Assembly (NCBI GenBank): GCA_033002965.1
Contig: JAURVB010014709.1
Coordinates: 1 to 64,000 of the forward strand
Reading direction: 5' to 3'
DNA: 64,000 nt
Source: Piper betle
Taxonomy: Eukaryota > Streptophyta > Magnoliopsida > Piperales > Piperaceae
Positions within the stretch are counted from its first letter, which is position 1. Each line of letters begins with the position of its first letter. The notes under the pieces are model-generated. The model ran no database searches. It was given only the letters and a program-made list of their open reading frames with translations, and was not told the origin of the DNA. Of the stretch, positions 22,549-34,400 are shown in pieces. The translations under genes were made by a program, and so were the position numbers.

Positions 22549-25510
22549 TGTAAAACCCACGATTCGAGTTAGGGTTTTATATTCAGAACCGGTCGGGTCG
22601 ACCGTTATTTTTTCGAGTTGAGTCAGTTTCAGGACACGTGTACCGAGCCGACGTCGGTCGCGTGTATGAGCTATGAGGGTCATGCGTACCCAAGTATATG
22701 ATGATAACGTCATGAACACAGCAGAACAGAATGAGTTATCAGAATATATGAGAGTATGCCAGTGATTTTTTTTTATTTTTATATATAGTGGATCGTAGAA
22801 TTAGTTTTAGGCCGTTTACCGCGTTAGGACGCGTTACGGGCATTTTGGGTGGGTTGATAGTTCTAGAGCATATCATTATAATGTTTTGGTGTTTGTTTGA
22901 TTTTACGGGATTTTTCCCGATTTTTATGGAATTTTTTTAGGATTTAATACGAGTTAGTTATTATACTTGACTCGAGCCGGAGACGAGTCAAGTCTTAATT
23001 ACAAGTTTGCCACCCAACCACTTCTTCTACCCCCGACCCTTCTTCCCCAAACCTTGCCGCGCCGCCCCTGTTCGCGCGCCACCGCCGCCACGGCCGACGC
23101 CGCCTGGCCGTCGGATCGACGCCGCCCAGCTCGGCCACGGCGTCGCCCTGCCGCCCCGACCAGGTCCGGCCACCATCGGGCCGCCGTGACGCCGGATTCG
23201 CCGTGCGTAGCGCCGCGGCTGCGTTTCGGTCGCGTCGCCGATTTCGCCGCCGGCGACCATCGCCGCCGTGATCGGGTGGTCGCCTCGACACCCTCGACCC
23301 CTCAGCTGACCTTCCCCGACCGGAACGGAGGCCGTCGCCACCGTGGGCGGCCGGATCTAGCCACCCATTGCACCGCGGCTCTGTTTTAGCCGTTTTCCGG
23401 CGAGCCGCCGCCTCCGTTGGCCACGTTGATGTCATAGATGAGTCGGGCTCGCCGAGCCGGTTCCGATGGTACCCTATATGACCCCTATCCAGCTAGTAGA
23501 CGCCGCCGGCGATTGTCGCCGGAAAACCACCGGAAGTCGCCGGAAAACCGCCGGAAGCTGCCGGAAAACCGCCGGAAAATCGGAATTTCTGGAATTCGCC
23601 GGACTTCACCGGATCTTCCGCGGGGCTCACCCAGTGGAGCCCGATCGAGCTTCGGACGCCGATGAGCGCCGAATTTGAGCTCCGAGACGCGCGACGGAAC
23701 CCTAGCCGTCGCCGATTGCCGACGACGTGAGGTATAATTACCTCTGATTGATTTATTTAAAATTGATGATAATTGTTAGCATAGCATGCTAGGGTTAATT
23801 AATTATCATGATTAATGTCTTGACCATGAATAAAGTAAAGATGTACATGATGAGATTATTAGTGAATGAAGTGATCTAATGAGATGAATTGTGTATGAAC
23901 ATGTTAATCTAGTACGATGCAACTTAGAAGAACAGAATAAGATATGGTATGAGTAGTTGAGTTAGGATTATTTATTCTTATAATTATTTGATGGTTATTT
24001 TGATGATGATTCTGTGTTTAATTGTGTTGAGTTTGATGCATCATTTAGTTAGCGGGCGTTAGTATTTAGTTTTGATGTGTAGGTACGGAATAGGAGCTCG
24101 CCGCCTAGGCGCGATGACACGCTTGGAGCTTCTACCAGGTCCGTTTAGGACTCGTCTTGTTTTACGCTTTTCTATTGCATGTTTATGTTATTATTTGCAG
24201 GACGGGTTAAGTGGTGTTTTGTTGGATCCCACTTAACTCGGGTCATTTAATCGAATATTTTCCGGATTAATAACCCCTCGAGGATGAGATCCCTCGAGGA
24301 TGATTTCGAAAACAAGCTCCACCACAAGTTGCCTTCGGGCCTATTATATGAATCCCTTCCCAGGCCTATATATATAGTTTTATCGAGTTTTCAGTGAGAC
24401 GAGAGATGGAGAAACCGACTGCACGTACCATGCAGAGGATGCCGTGACAGTCAAAGCGGGCTCTGGATTAGTGCCAGCGGACTGTTCCATTCCCGAGGGA
24501 TCCTGACAACTCCGCGTTTGAGTTCCTCACACCCGGAGAACGTGGAGGTTTACGGGTACTGTTTAGTACAGCGCATGTCCGGACTTGTGGTTCAAAGGGT
24601 ACTAAAGGCGATTGCCTGAGAGTACTCGGCCTTCGTGCTCAAGGCCAGGAGAGATATGGAGGTTCGGAGAGGGCTTAGGATAAAGTTTCATGAGAAGTAC
24701 TGAAAAAGAAGTGCTGAGAGTAGCACAGTACCAGCAGCAGATTAGTAAGTTCGGGATGCTACCGGGTCTGCAGCCCAGTGGCTCCTCAGTAGTGCCCTTC
24801 AGAGTGTTCACGTGGAGTATGATGATTTCTTTCAGATGAGAGTTTGCTCTCATAGCCAGTTTGGTATAGTTATTTTGTTTTCCGGACCAGTAACGCTTGT
24901 TACTGACGTTTTTCCTATATATATGTAGGTGATAAGCACGAGACGGATGGGCCGGCCAGGACGGAGGAGCAATGAGGTCTTCTGCACACACACATGTTAG
25001 ATTTTTGAATGTTTAATTTTGTGTTGTTATGTTATTATATTGTGAATGACGTGTTCCAATGCATGAGACATGATAGAATGTGAATACGATCAGAGATGCG
25101 CAGTGGAAGCATGGTGGGTTGAAACCCCAGCTTCAGAATGAATTCATAATATGTTAGATGTTGTGTGAATGAAATCATGGATGCATGTGTATATATTTAT
25201 ACATATATATATTATTTTATTTTGACAGGGTGGACCCTAATTGCACCTTTAGGGGAAATCCTGTTCGCTTTATTTCAGAATTTTCATCGATTTTAATCGT
25301 AATTGTGTTGGTGTGAAACTTGGTTGCATGTCATCCATGTAGTATCCTGTTAGGGTTTTATGCATTCATACATACATATAGCAAGTTGGATCTTCATCTT
25401 AAGACGCCGAGATTGGATCCGCACGAGTTAGGTTCGGGTTAGCCGACCTAACCGGGGCCTGTAACATGCCGGTTCGGTTCACGAGTGTGGACCGGATTTG
25501 GGGTGTTACA
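22549..25510 (+). repeat. 3' LTR (2962 bp)
   Basis: Same modules as the 5' LTR; stem-loop at 24888-24905. Identity to the 5' LTR is uneven: long stretches of the middle (e.g. 23866-24160 and 24330-24600) differ at few positions. The GC-rich part (23000-23370) and the last ~700 bp (24790-25430) carry many substitutions and small indels. Confidence 0.9.
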
Positions 25511-28401
25511 GGAAGACACCATTAAATATACTTCAAAATACATCGAACATAAATAAAAGTAAGAACGTAAATAACTACGCTGAGCTCAAGTGTGTGTAGC
25601 GTTGATCTGTCTTCCCACCAAAGTCGACTTAAGATTGCAAGACCTATATATACTATATGAAAAATGTCAGTAACGAATGTTACTGGTCTGAAAAATAACT
25701 AATACAAATTGGCAAATGGGTATTCTATTATCCACGAAAATTTATGAAACTTGATTGCCTCACACTCGACGGTAAGCAAACATACTTAAACAAGTGCCGG
25801 TTCGTATGCGCGGCTCATAATCATATTCATATATGTAACGCTTATGCCCTCACATCTTTCATATCACCTGCCACTGTACTCGAGTGGCAAAAGGAATAGT
25901 TAAATTTGTGTCACAAATTTTGAAAATGTGCTACATAACGCAATACCCTCATACACCGCACTACCTCAGGATTTGAAGGAGTACTAGTTCGATTCATACA
26001 TATCTTCATACCGCTCACTCTCTTATTCATGAAATTCGTAAAAAATGCCCGTATTTATATAATAGGCTTAGGGAAGAGGTTTCTATCATACATTTTTGGA
26101 GCTTCAATTCGAAAACTAATAAGGGATCTCATCCTTGTAGTTTTATTAAACATGTGTAGAAAACACAGCTAAATGGCCTGACATCGGAGGGATGCAATAA
26201 AACGTCGCTGATGCCATCCTACGTATAAACCTCAATTAAACTCGACACGCAAGGAGTCAAGCAGTGAGGGAGAGTCCTATGGACCTGTGGTCTAAGCTCT
26301 AAATGTATCAGTATATCTACGGCGAGCTTGGAGTCCAAAACCTACATCGGAACCCACTACTAAGTAAAATACTAATATCTCTAGATAATCCATGTTCGTG
26401 GTGTGTGCTCATATCATCAATACATCCTAATAAAAAAACAATACTAATAAACCTATAACTAAACATGTGGCACAAAATTGAGACATAATAATAAAAATAT
26501 AATAAATAATAAGAAATGCACTCATAGATAATTAGATAAATAATAAATACATAAACATGAACAATACTCTAATCGTAAAATAATAATATAATTATACTAT
26601 ATAAATATATGGGCAAACATGAGTAAATATCAGCATATACTCGTGTTGGTAAACATATATATATATAATAACAATAATTCAATAAATAAATAAACAAAAA
26701 TAGTTAATACTCATTAATCATGAATATTAACAATATTATAGTCATACAATACAAGAATACATAATTAAATATAAATAAATAATAACATATACATAACAAA
26801 CAAACAAATAAATAAATATATACAATTTAGTACACATAATATGACTAATATTCATAAGTAAATATAATATTAATAATAACAAATAATCATGTAAACAGTC
26901 ATCATATATGATAAACATATAAATAAAAATTAATAAATAATAATGAATAAATAAATAAATAAATAATTAAATATAAAAATAAAAAATCATCATAACATCC
27001 AATTATGTTAAATCATATGAATATGCATATAAAATAATATTAAAGTTCTCAACTTACCAAAAACGGTGCAAGAACATACGAAAATGGTTCGAAAATGAGT
27101 TGAACCGGACCAAACCAAGTTGAACCCGACCGGATTGAGCTGAGTCAACATGGTCTGGGTTAAATAAACTGATGGGTTAGGTTAACTAGGCTGATGGACA
27201 TGGACATAGACATGGCTAGCAGACTTGGGCATGACCAGGGGATGCGAATACGGGCTGCGGATGCTAATGCAGCAAGCAAACTCGAACCTGGTAAATGGGC
27301 TGGAAGGGGGCTGTGGTGCCTGTTGCCATAAAATGTCGATAGCGGCGCGGCTGTGGTCGCCGCCGGTCGGGATCGACGGAAGGAGTAAAGGCGGAGCTGC
27401 ATTTGGTGTCGACCAGCGGAATCCGGCCATGGGCTGACCGAAAAACAATAAGAAAGGGGGTGGATCGCCGCTGGCTGCGATCGCGGCCGCAACGGTGGAC
27501 GGTGTTGGTCCCAAACCGTAGATCTCGGTGAGGGGAAGCCATTGGGGTGGTCGGCTTCATTGGAGGACACTTGTTGGCACCGAAAAATGGCCTGAATGGG
27601 TGGTGGCGCCGGTAAAACCAACTACAAAAACATCGTCGCCGGCAGCGACTACGGCAGCACCGGTGGTGATCATCGGTACGGACTGATAGCCGGTTGTGAG
27701 GTGGTCACTGTCGTACCAATTTGGTTGCCGGGGGAGAGGCAGAGATTCATCGGCTGTGATGCTAACACAGTGAAATCGTGGAAGATTTGGGAAAATAATA
27801 CAGTGAAGCCATGGCTGATGTGGACGGCTCAGATTTTGCTACGTGGCACAATTTGAACGTCTGACAACTCATGGTCTAGTGGGACCCGCCTATGGGTATA
27901 TGAAATAAATATACGGACAAAAAACTTGGATCAAGACCGTCCGAACTAAAACTAACTTGAGTCCTGAAATTGACTCTATAGGTGGGAATCTAGGCAAGAA
28001 GGATAAATGGACCTTAAAACCCTAAACACAATCGAGCTAGGCCCACAGGGCACAATCCGATGGTCCGAAATCCTTATGATGCATGCAATGAGATACCCTG
28101 AAATCTCAAATGGATACTAAACGCTGCAACGGCCTTGTTCTAGGCCTAAAATCCTGGCTACCTCATAAAAATCATATGTATACCTTGCGTATACACTTAT
28201 AACTCATGCTCTAGTGTATCACAACTGAAACTATCATATGCATTTTGGGTATGCTCAATCTCCATTACACGCTTATATGGCCATCTAAGCCTCATACTCA
28301 TATTCTTAAAATTATTTTGGCTCGAACTCGCTCGATTCGATTCGAGACTGCCTGAACCGGACAAAACTAAAATCGGGTAAGGCCGAAACTAGGGTTTTAC
28401 A

Positions 28402-29313
28402 ACCTCTTCTCCTTATAAAAATTTTATCGGAATTTCTTATATCAACTGTGATTGGAGGACTCAACTGAAGTTGTCATCTTGGTGACAAACTTGTAGCTCT
28501 CCCTCAAAAGCTAGCTGCACACAGTCCAAACGTACAATCATGAAGCTGGAACTCAGAATGATGACGAAGTTCACTAGCTCCTTACTAATCTGGCTGGACA
28601 AACTACACATGCTCGAATCATTTCACAAAACATGTCATACATGCTAGAATCATCTATTTGGATGACCATACATGCTAGAATCATCTCGCCGAACTGAACG
28701 TGCATGCTCAAGTCATCTCGCTAGACTAAATCCTAAGGTCACTATGAACTATGGAGACTGAAATGCAATGACCTCAGCGAAAAACCTAAGCTCATCCCTA
28801 AAGGCCTACTAGGTAGTTGAGCAGGTACTCTAGAGTACTAGAGGGTATTGGTTTGAGTTATGTCAGGAAAAACTATTTCGGTGTGAGGTATGCGGCTTAA
28901 CATCTGCCCATGCCTTCCTGATCCTCATCAATGTGATACGTCAACTACATGTACCTTCAGAGCACTCTGGTCTAGGTCCTATGGCTACCCTAGGGGTGTC
29001 CTACGAGTCCTGCTAGCATATGGTGGACTCTAGTACCAAGTAAGCGTGTATATTAATGGGTTGTACGGTTCACTATTGCCAATCTATGTCAAACACTCAC
29101 GTATCCCTATAAGAGAAACCGAACCGCTCATCAGGTCCTAGCTAACTCAGTCCTAAATCAAATATCTCACTCTGTTCCATATTGGAACAAGGACAACTGC
29201 TATACTGTAGTGTGTGCTATAGCTCTCCTAACTATCTATACAACCACTAACTACAGCTGAAGGGGCTCTCTGTCATGGAATGATGACGAGAACACTTGTA
29301 TATGTACAACGTG
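28402..29313 (-). mobile_element. 3' interior of the minus-strand relative
   Basis: The reverse complement follows the order of 21790-22548 closely. Shared blocks include GTGTTCTCG, GTGGTTGTRTAGATAG, ATAGAACAGAGTGAGATATT-like sequence, GTACATGTAG, GGGCAGATGTTA and CCTAGTAGGCC. It ends in the polypurine tract of the split LTR. The other side stops abruptly at 29313 against another LTR, so most of this element's interior, including its PBS, is missing. Confidence 0.75.
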
Positions 29314-31693
29314 TGTAACACTCCAAATCCGGTTCACACTCGGGAATTGAACTGGAATGTCACTGGTCCCAGTTAAGTCGGTTAACCCGAACCCAACTCC
29401 CACAGATCTACTCTCGGTGTCTCAAGATGGAAGACGTCTATCGCTATGCATGGATGAATGCACAAAAATAAACCTAACATGCTACTACATGGATGACATG
29501 TCAATCAATTCCCATACCAAATAATTACAATAAAAATAGATAAAAATTCATAAAATAAGATGGACTAAGTTCCTCTTAAAAGTGCAATTAAGGGCCACCC
29601 TATCAAATCAACGTGTATACATATGTAAATAATTAAGAAAGCGTTCACACAATAAAATCATTCAACTGTATAATTTATTTATGTATTGAGTCTCGACTCA
29701 ACTATTGATTTATTTTCATCTTGCCTAACTGGACCGGGTATTGACCCATCTGTGCATTCTAATTCTCAACCTTGTTGTACATATTCAACATCTAAACATA
29801 TTTACTAAAACATAGGGATTCAAATGTTACAATTAGAAATTCTGCTATTGTAGCAACTATCATATCACATTATAGTATTATACCTTGCATTACATATCAT
29901 TCTCAATATATTGACAACATTAACAAAATATTAACATTCTATCATCTGACATGTGTGTATGCAAGAGACGTCATTGCTCCTCCGTCTAGGCTGACACATC
30001 CTACTCATAATCATCACCTACATATATTACAAAAACACATTAGTAACGAGTGTTACTGGTCCAAAAATATAACATATTAAACTAGCTATGAGAGCAAATT
30101 CTCATGAAAGAAAGCATTCATACACTTCTCGTGAACTCTCTGAAGGGATCTCATCCTCAAGGGTTATTAATATAGAAATAACGTGCGACTAAATGGCCCA
30201 CGTGGAGTGGGATACAATAAATCTACCATTCGACACGTCCGCTTACCTGTAAAAACAAAACACAATGGACTATAGAGACCTAGTAGAAGCTCAAAACGTG
30301 TCCACGCGCCTTGGCGGCAAGCTCCTACTCTGTACCTACACATTAAATCTAAAAGCTAACGCCTACTAACTGAATGATGCATAAAACTCATCATGAACAT
30401 CACACATATAATGCAATCATCATCTAACAACATTTAAACAATCATCAATGTAAAAATATCTCATCCTATTCATCCAAATTTTATTACATTTTTCTATGTT
30501 ACATTGTAGTCAATTAGCATACTCAAATTTAATTTATTTAATTAGATCACTAACTATCAATCAAATCATGCAAATCATTACTTCATTCACAATCAGACTT
30601 TTATCACAACAATTAATCAATCCTATCATGCTGTGCTAATAAATATCAATTTTAAATAATTAAATCTGATAAAATTCTATACCTAATCGTCAGTCACATG
30701 GCAACGACAATGGCGACAAGGTTGTGGCCGGCTCGAGTGAGGATTGTGCGCAAGAGGGAGGAAGAAAAAGAAGAAGGAAGTTATGTGAAAAGGATGGTGG
30801 TGGCTGAATGATAACAGTGCCAGAAGTGTGGAATATATAGATGTTAGGGGGAAGAAAACGAGTGGTCGGGGAAAAATAATGGTCACGGAGAAAAACGAAT
30901 GGTCAGTGAGAAAAATGAATGATTAGTGAGAAAAAAATGGTCAAGTGAGAAAAATAAATGGTCGGTAAGAAAACGTAATGGTCGTCTCGTATTTAAAACA
31001 TGATTCGACCCTGACTCTAGAAAAATAATACTAACTCGTAATAATTATACAAAAATCCATGAAAACAAGAAAAATTCCAAAAAATATAATACACATTAAT
31101 GACTTGCTCTATAACTAATATCCCACCCAAATTACTCGTAATGCATCTTAATACGTTATTCGGCTTAAAATTAATTCTACGATTTAATTAAAATGAAGAA
31201 AAATATTAAAATCTGTCTTAACTACTAATCAAGATTAGCACAAAATTAAACACAATTATAACAATAAATAGCAATCAAGACTAATTAGCACCTCAACCTG
31301 TCATAGTCAACAACACCAATCAACTAGAGCATGAATCACACCATAAACAAATAAAAATCAAAACTTTGAAAGAAAATGAACCTCACCCAAAATGATGAAA
31401 AACACCCTGAAATTTAACAAAAATTGGTTAAAATGGAGGGAAAGAAGATGGGGAAGATGTGGGGAAGAAATGAGGAGGGTTGGGTGGTGGATGGTGGCCG
31501 GATATGGGCGACGGGCATGGGTGAAAGTGAAACTCTCGTCCGACCCTCTTCTTGTTTTTTTACATTGCCCAAGTGAGTGCAGTGGCACTCACTCACCAAA
31601 ACTTTTAGTGTCCCGGCATTCACACCCGAATACCTAAATTGGGGTGGATCAATGTCGCGGCACTCACAACCCAAGAAAATGGGGGTCGTGACA
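29314..31693 (-). mobile_element. Related LTR, minus orientation (solo or truncated)
   Basis: The plus strand opens TGTAACACTCCAAATCCGG and ends GGGGTCGTGACA, i.e. an LTR starting TGTCACGACCCC on the minus strand, 2380 bp long. Family modules are recognisable: the stem-loop TAGTAACGAGTGTTACTG (30041-30058), GGATCTCATCCTC (30149), and, read on the minus strand, TCGTAGAATTAATTTTAAGCC and AATTTGGGTGGG matching the LTRs at 16390-16460. No PBS adjoins 29314 and the 5-bp flanks (ACGTG, CTCAA) do not match, so it is not a simple solo LTR. Confidence 0.65.
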
Positions 31694-31904
31694 CTCAAGC
31701 CATGTTTTTTTAAAAATCAATATAAATAAAAATAAAAATATTTATTCTAACACACTAAACTCAATACCTAACCTATCAAATAACATCTAACAAAGAACAG
31801 AAAAATAAAATTAAAAAAAGAAAGAAAGAGTTCTAAGTTACAGTCATGAGCTTGATTTTGCTATGTTTACTCATCCTTAAGTGAATAAGTAGATAGTTGA
31901 GGGT

Positions 31905-33760
31905 TGTAGGTACTTGATAAATATAGCTTTAATAGTTGACCATTAACTCAAATACTATCTCTAGATTTAGGATGTCAAATATCAACAACACCAAAAGAAG
32001 TATCCTAGTCAACAATATAGGGCCCACAATATCTTGATTTTAACTCACCTGGCAACAATCTCAAATGATTATTATATAAAAGAACTAGCTGACCGGTAAC
32101 TCCTTGTGAATAATTTGAAGATCATTCCATTGTTTTGTCCTCTCCTTATAAATTTTTGCATTTTAATAATCTCCAGGTCTGAATTCATTAAGCTCATTTA
32201 TCTGCAATAACTTGTTTTCTCTCACAACTTTAAGATCAAAATTAAGAAACTTAGTAGCTCAATAAGCTTTATGCTCAAGTTCAACCAGCAAATAACAAGT
32301 CTTACCATAAACGAGCATATATAGAGAGATTCCAATGGTTGTCTTAAAAGTTGTTCTATATGCCCAAAGTACATTATCTGATTTAAAACACCAATCTTTC
32401 CTATAGAGGCTTACAATTTTTTTCTAAAATTCTTTTCAACTCTCTATTTGACACATCAACTTGACCCGTGGGTTTTACAACTAGTTTGTGCATGATATGG
32501 GGTACTAAATTTATGAGTAACTTCATATTTACCCTATAAAGATTGAAATTGTCTATTTATAAAATATTTTCCCCTATCAGAAATTATGGCCCTAGGTGTA
32601 CCAAATCTAATGAAAATATTTTTCTTCAAAAATTGAGTCACCACTTTGGCACATTGGTCCTATTAACTATTGTTTCAAACCACTTAGAAACATAATCAAT
32701 AACTATCAAAATATACTCATTTGAACACGATGTAGGAAATAACCCATAAAATCTATGCCCCAAACATAAAAAATATCACAAACCAAAATATTATGTAAAG
32801 GCATTTCATATATTTGAGAAATATTACCTGTGCGTTGACATCTATCACTTGAAGCAATTTACCTCTTGGCATCCTTGAAAAATATAGTCCAATAAAATTT
32901 AGATTGAAGTACCTTTATAGCAGTTCTATTAGCACTAAAGTGGCTTACAGTTTCTCCATCATGACAATGGTGAAGTATACTATTAAATTCCATCTTTGGC
33001 ACACACCTCTTAATCACTTGGTAAGCACAAAGGTTGTACAAGTGATTGAACTCAAAAGAATTTCTTTTTTCTGTTGATTTGTCAACTCCTTTGGAAAATA
33101 ATCACCTACAAGTAAAGTAGCATGTCAGCAGACCAAGGTACTTCAGAAATAGAAGATATGAAAGTAAGGTAACTCCCCATTAATTTCTCCTTGCTCCTCG
33201 TTTGAAATCTCAAGCCTGGAAAGATGATCAGCCACCAAATTTTCAGATCCCTTCGTCTCTAATTTCTACTTTAAATTCTTGAAGAAGCAAAATCCATCTA
33301 AGAAGCCTAGGCTTAGCGTATTTCTTAGTCAAAAGATATTTCAAACCAGAATGATCAGTGTAAACAATAACTTTAGACCCTATCAAATAAAATCCAAACT
33401 TATCATATGTAAAACTTATCGCAAGAAATTCTTTCTCAATTGTGACATAATTTAACGGTGCTTCACTCAACATCTTGCTTGCATAATAAATAGTATGAAA
33501 CACCTTATCCTTCCTTTGACCTAGAACTACTCCAATCACACTATGACTTGCATCAAGATCAGTTTAAATGGTAAGGACCAATCTGGACCCACTACTACTA
33601 GAGCAGTAATAAGCTTTTCCTTCGGTACCTGAAAAACATGCAAACACTTATCATCAAAATCAAATTTTACATTTTTAATTAAAAGGTCAGAAAGAGGTTT
33701 AGAAATCTTGCGAACATCTTTGATAAATCTCCTATAAAAGCCATCATGCCCCCGGGAATA
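31905..33760 (-). pseudogene. Athila-like Gypsy pol relic (RT end, RNase H, integrase)
   Basis: On the minus strand the relic begins GFYRRFIKDVRKISKPLSDL and [10 protein letters not shown]. It continues with [50 protein letters not shown] and ADHLSRLE: the RT end and RNase H with the TDH motif. Next come the integrase zinc-binding region (RCVPKMEFNSILHHCHDGE, FYWTIFFKDAKR), catalytic-core traces (GKYFINRQFQSL) and the tail ([26 protein letters not shown]). The wording fits the Athila branch of Ty3/gypsy. Numerous stops and frameshifts make it non-functional. No gag lies upstream; it is cut at 33760 by an unrelated repeat. Confidence 0.82.
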
Positions 33761-34158
33761 GAGGTGGGCACCGGTCGGACGGACGGCGAACAAGTTATTG
33801 TTCGCGTTTGTCTGAAATTTTATCGGACAAAACTTGTCCGACCGAGCTAATGTCCGACTTGTCTGTCGGGCCCGAGCAACGTCCGTGGACGGTCCGAAAT
33901 CAAACCCAACTTCCAAACCCTAACAATGAAAATACTGTTCATACCACCACCGTCGCCTCTCGCCGCAGTGTCCTGCCGCCGCGCTCCGCCCACCCTCCCC
34001 TTGCCTCCGCCGAACCACCACCGTCTGCGACTGCACGCCTCAGCTCCGCCATGCTTTGCACGCTGTGTCCGCCGCCACCTGCCTCTGCTCCCCTGCTTGC
34101 ACCGCCTACCTCCACCGGACCGCCACCCTCTGCTCGTGTCTCTGCCACCCAAAAACTA
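33761..34158 (+). mobile_element. Unclassified repeat, hAT-like left end
   Basis: Begins abruptly after the pol relic with AGAGGTGGGCACCGGTCGG, resembling AGGGGTGGGC-type hAT termini. CGGAC-rich sequence (TTGTCCGACCG) and a CCGCC-rich tract (33940-34150) follow and give spurious open frames. No right end was found; it gives way to an LTR fragment at 34159. Confidence 0.35.
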
Positions 34159-34400
34159 ACAAATGATCTCATTCTTGTAGTTTTATTAAACTGTGGAAAA
34201 CTCGGTTAAATGACCCAACATCAGAGGGATCCGATAAAACACCGCTAACGTCATCCAACATCAAAAAATCGATTAAAACCTCATTCATGGAGCTAAAGAG
34301 AGGTAAAGCAGAAGATTCCTACTGACCTAGATGAGTCAATCTCCTCATCCTAGCCCTACGAGCTCACTCTGCATACCCTAATAAGTAATAAGGAAACCTA
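34159..34400 (-). mobile_element. LTR fragment of the same retroelement family
   Basis: Plus-strand ATGATCTCATTCTTGTAGTT, TTAAATGACCCAACATCAGA and GGGATCCGATAAAAC parallel the split LTR at 26110-26220 (GGATCTCATCCTTGTAG, TAAATGGCCTGACATCGGAG). These are the reverse complement of the GGATCCCAC / GGTCATTTAA / GATGAGATCC module of the intact LTRs. Confidence 0.6.

Larger units (their letters stand above)
16143..25510 (+). mobile_element. Complete non-autonomous Gypsy-type retrotransposon (LARD-like)
   Basis: Identical 5-bp target duplication GGAAG at 16138-16142 and 25511-25515. LTRs 16143-19092 and 22549-25510 begin TGTAAAACCC and end GGGGTGTTACA. The primer-binding site fits initiator tRNA-Met and the polypurine tract is AAGGAGGGAAGA. 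Immediately before that, ATTTCGAGGACGAAATTTTT is a sequence familiar from the 3' end of Del/Tekay-type chromovirus interiors. The interior is only 3456 bp and shows no convincing protease, RT, RNase H or integrase, so it would need proteins supplied in trans. Long LTRs, complete cis signals and a non-coding interior fit the large retrotransposon derivative (LARD) class. Confidence 0.85.
16002..28401 (-). mobile_element. LTR of a minus-strand element, split by a nested 9.4-kb retrotransposon
   Basis: On the plus strand the LTR opens TGTTACACCCCGATTTTGG (16002), the reverse complement of an LTR 3' end. It is interrupted after 16142, resumes at 25516, and finishes AGGGTTTTACA at 28401, the reverse complement of an LTR start TGTAAAACCCT. 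Without the insertion (9368 bp plus a 5-bp duplication) it is about 3.03 kb, close to the 2.95-kb LTRs of the inserted relative. It keeps family modules: the CAGTAACG..TGTTACTG stem-loop (25668-25685) and GGGATCTCATCC near 26110. A pyrimidine run (ACCTCTTCTCCTTAT, 28402-28416) follows, the polypurine tract in minus orientation. Confidence 0.72.

Noticed and set aside
24602..24991. 129-codon minus-strand frame in the 3' LTR
   Set aside because: Not open in the corresponding part of the 5' LTR because of a small indel near 18328; no recognisable domain.
29314..31693. Simple solo LTR or 5' LTR of the element whose interior is at 28402-29313
   Set aside because: No PBS at its edge and no matching target duplication; left as related LTR of uncertain status.
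33808..34209. 133-codon Pro/Ser-rich frame
   Set aside because: Composition bias in an unclassified repeat; no domain.
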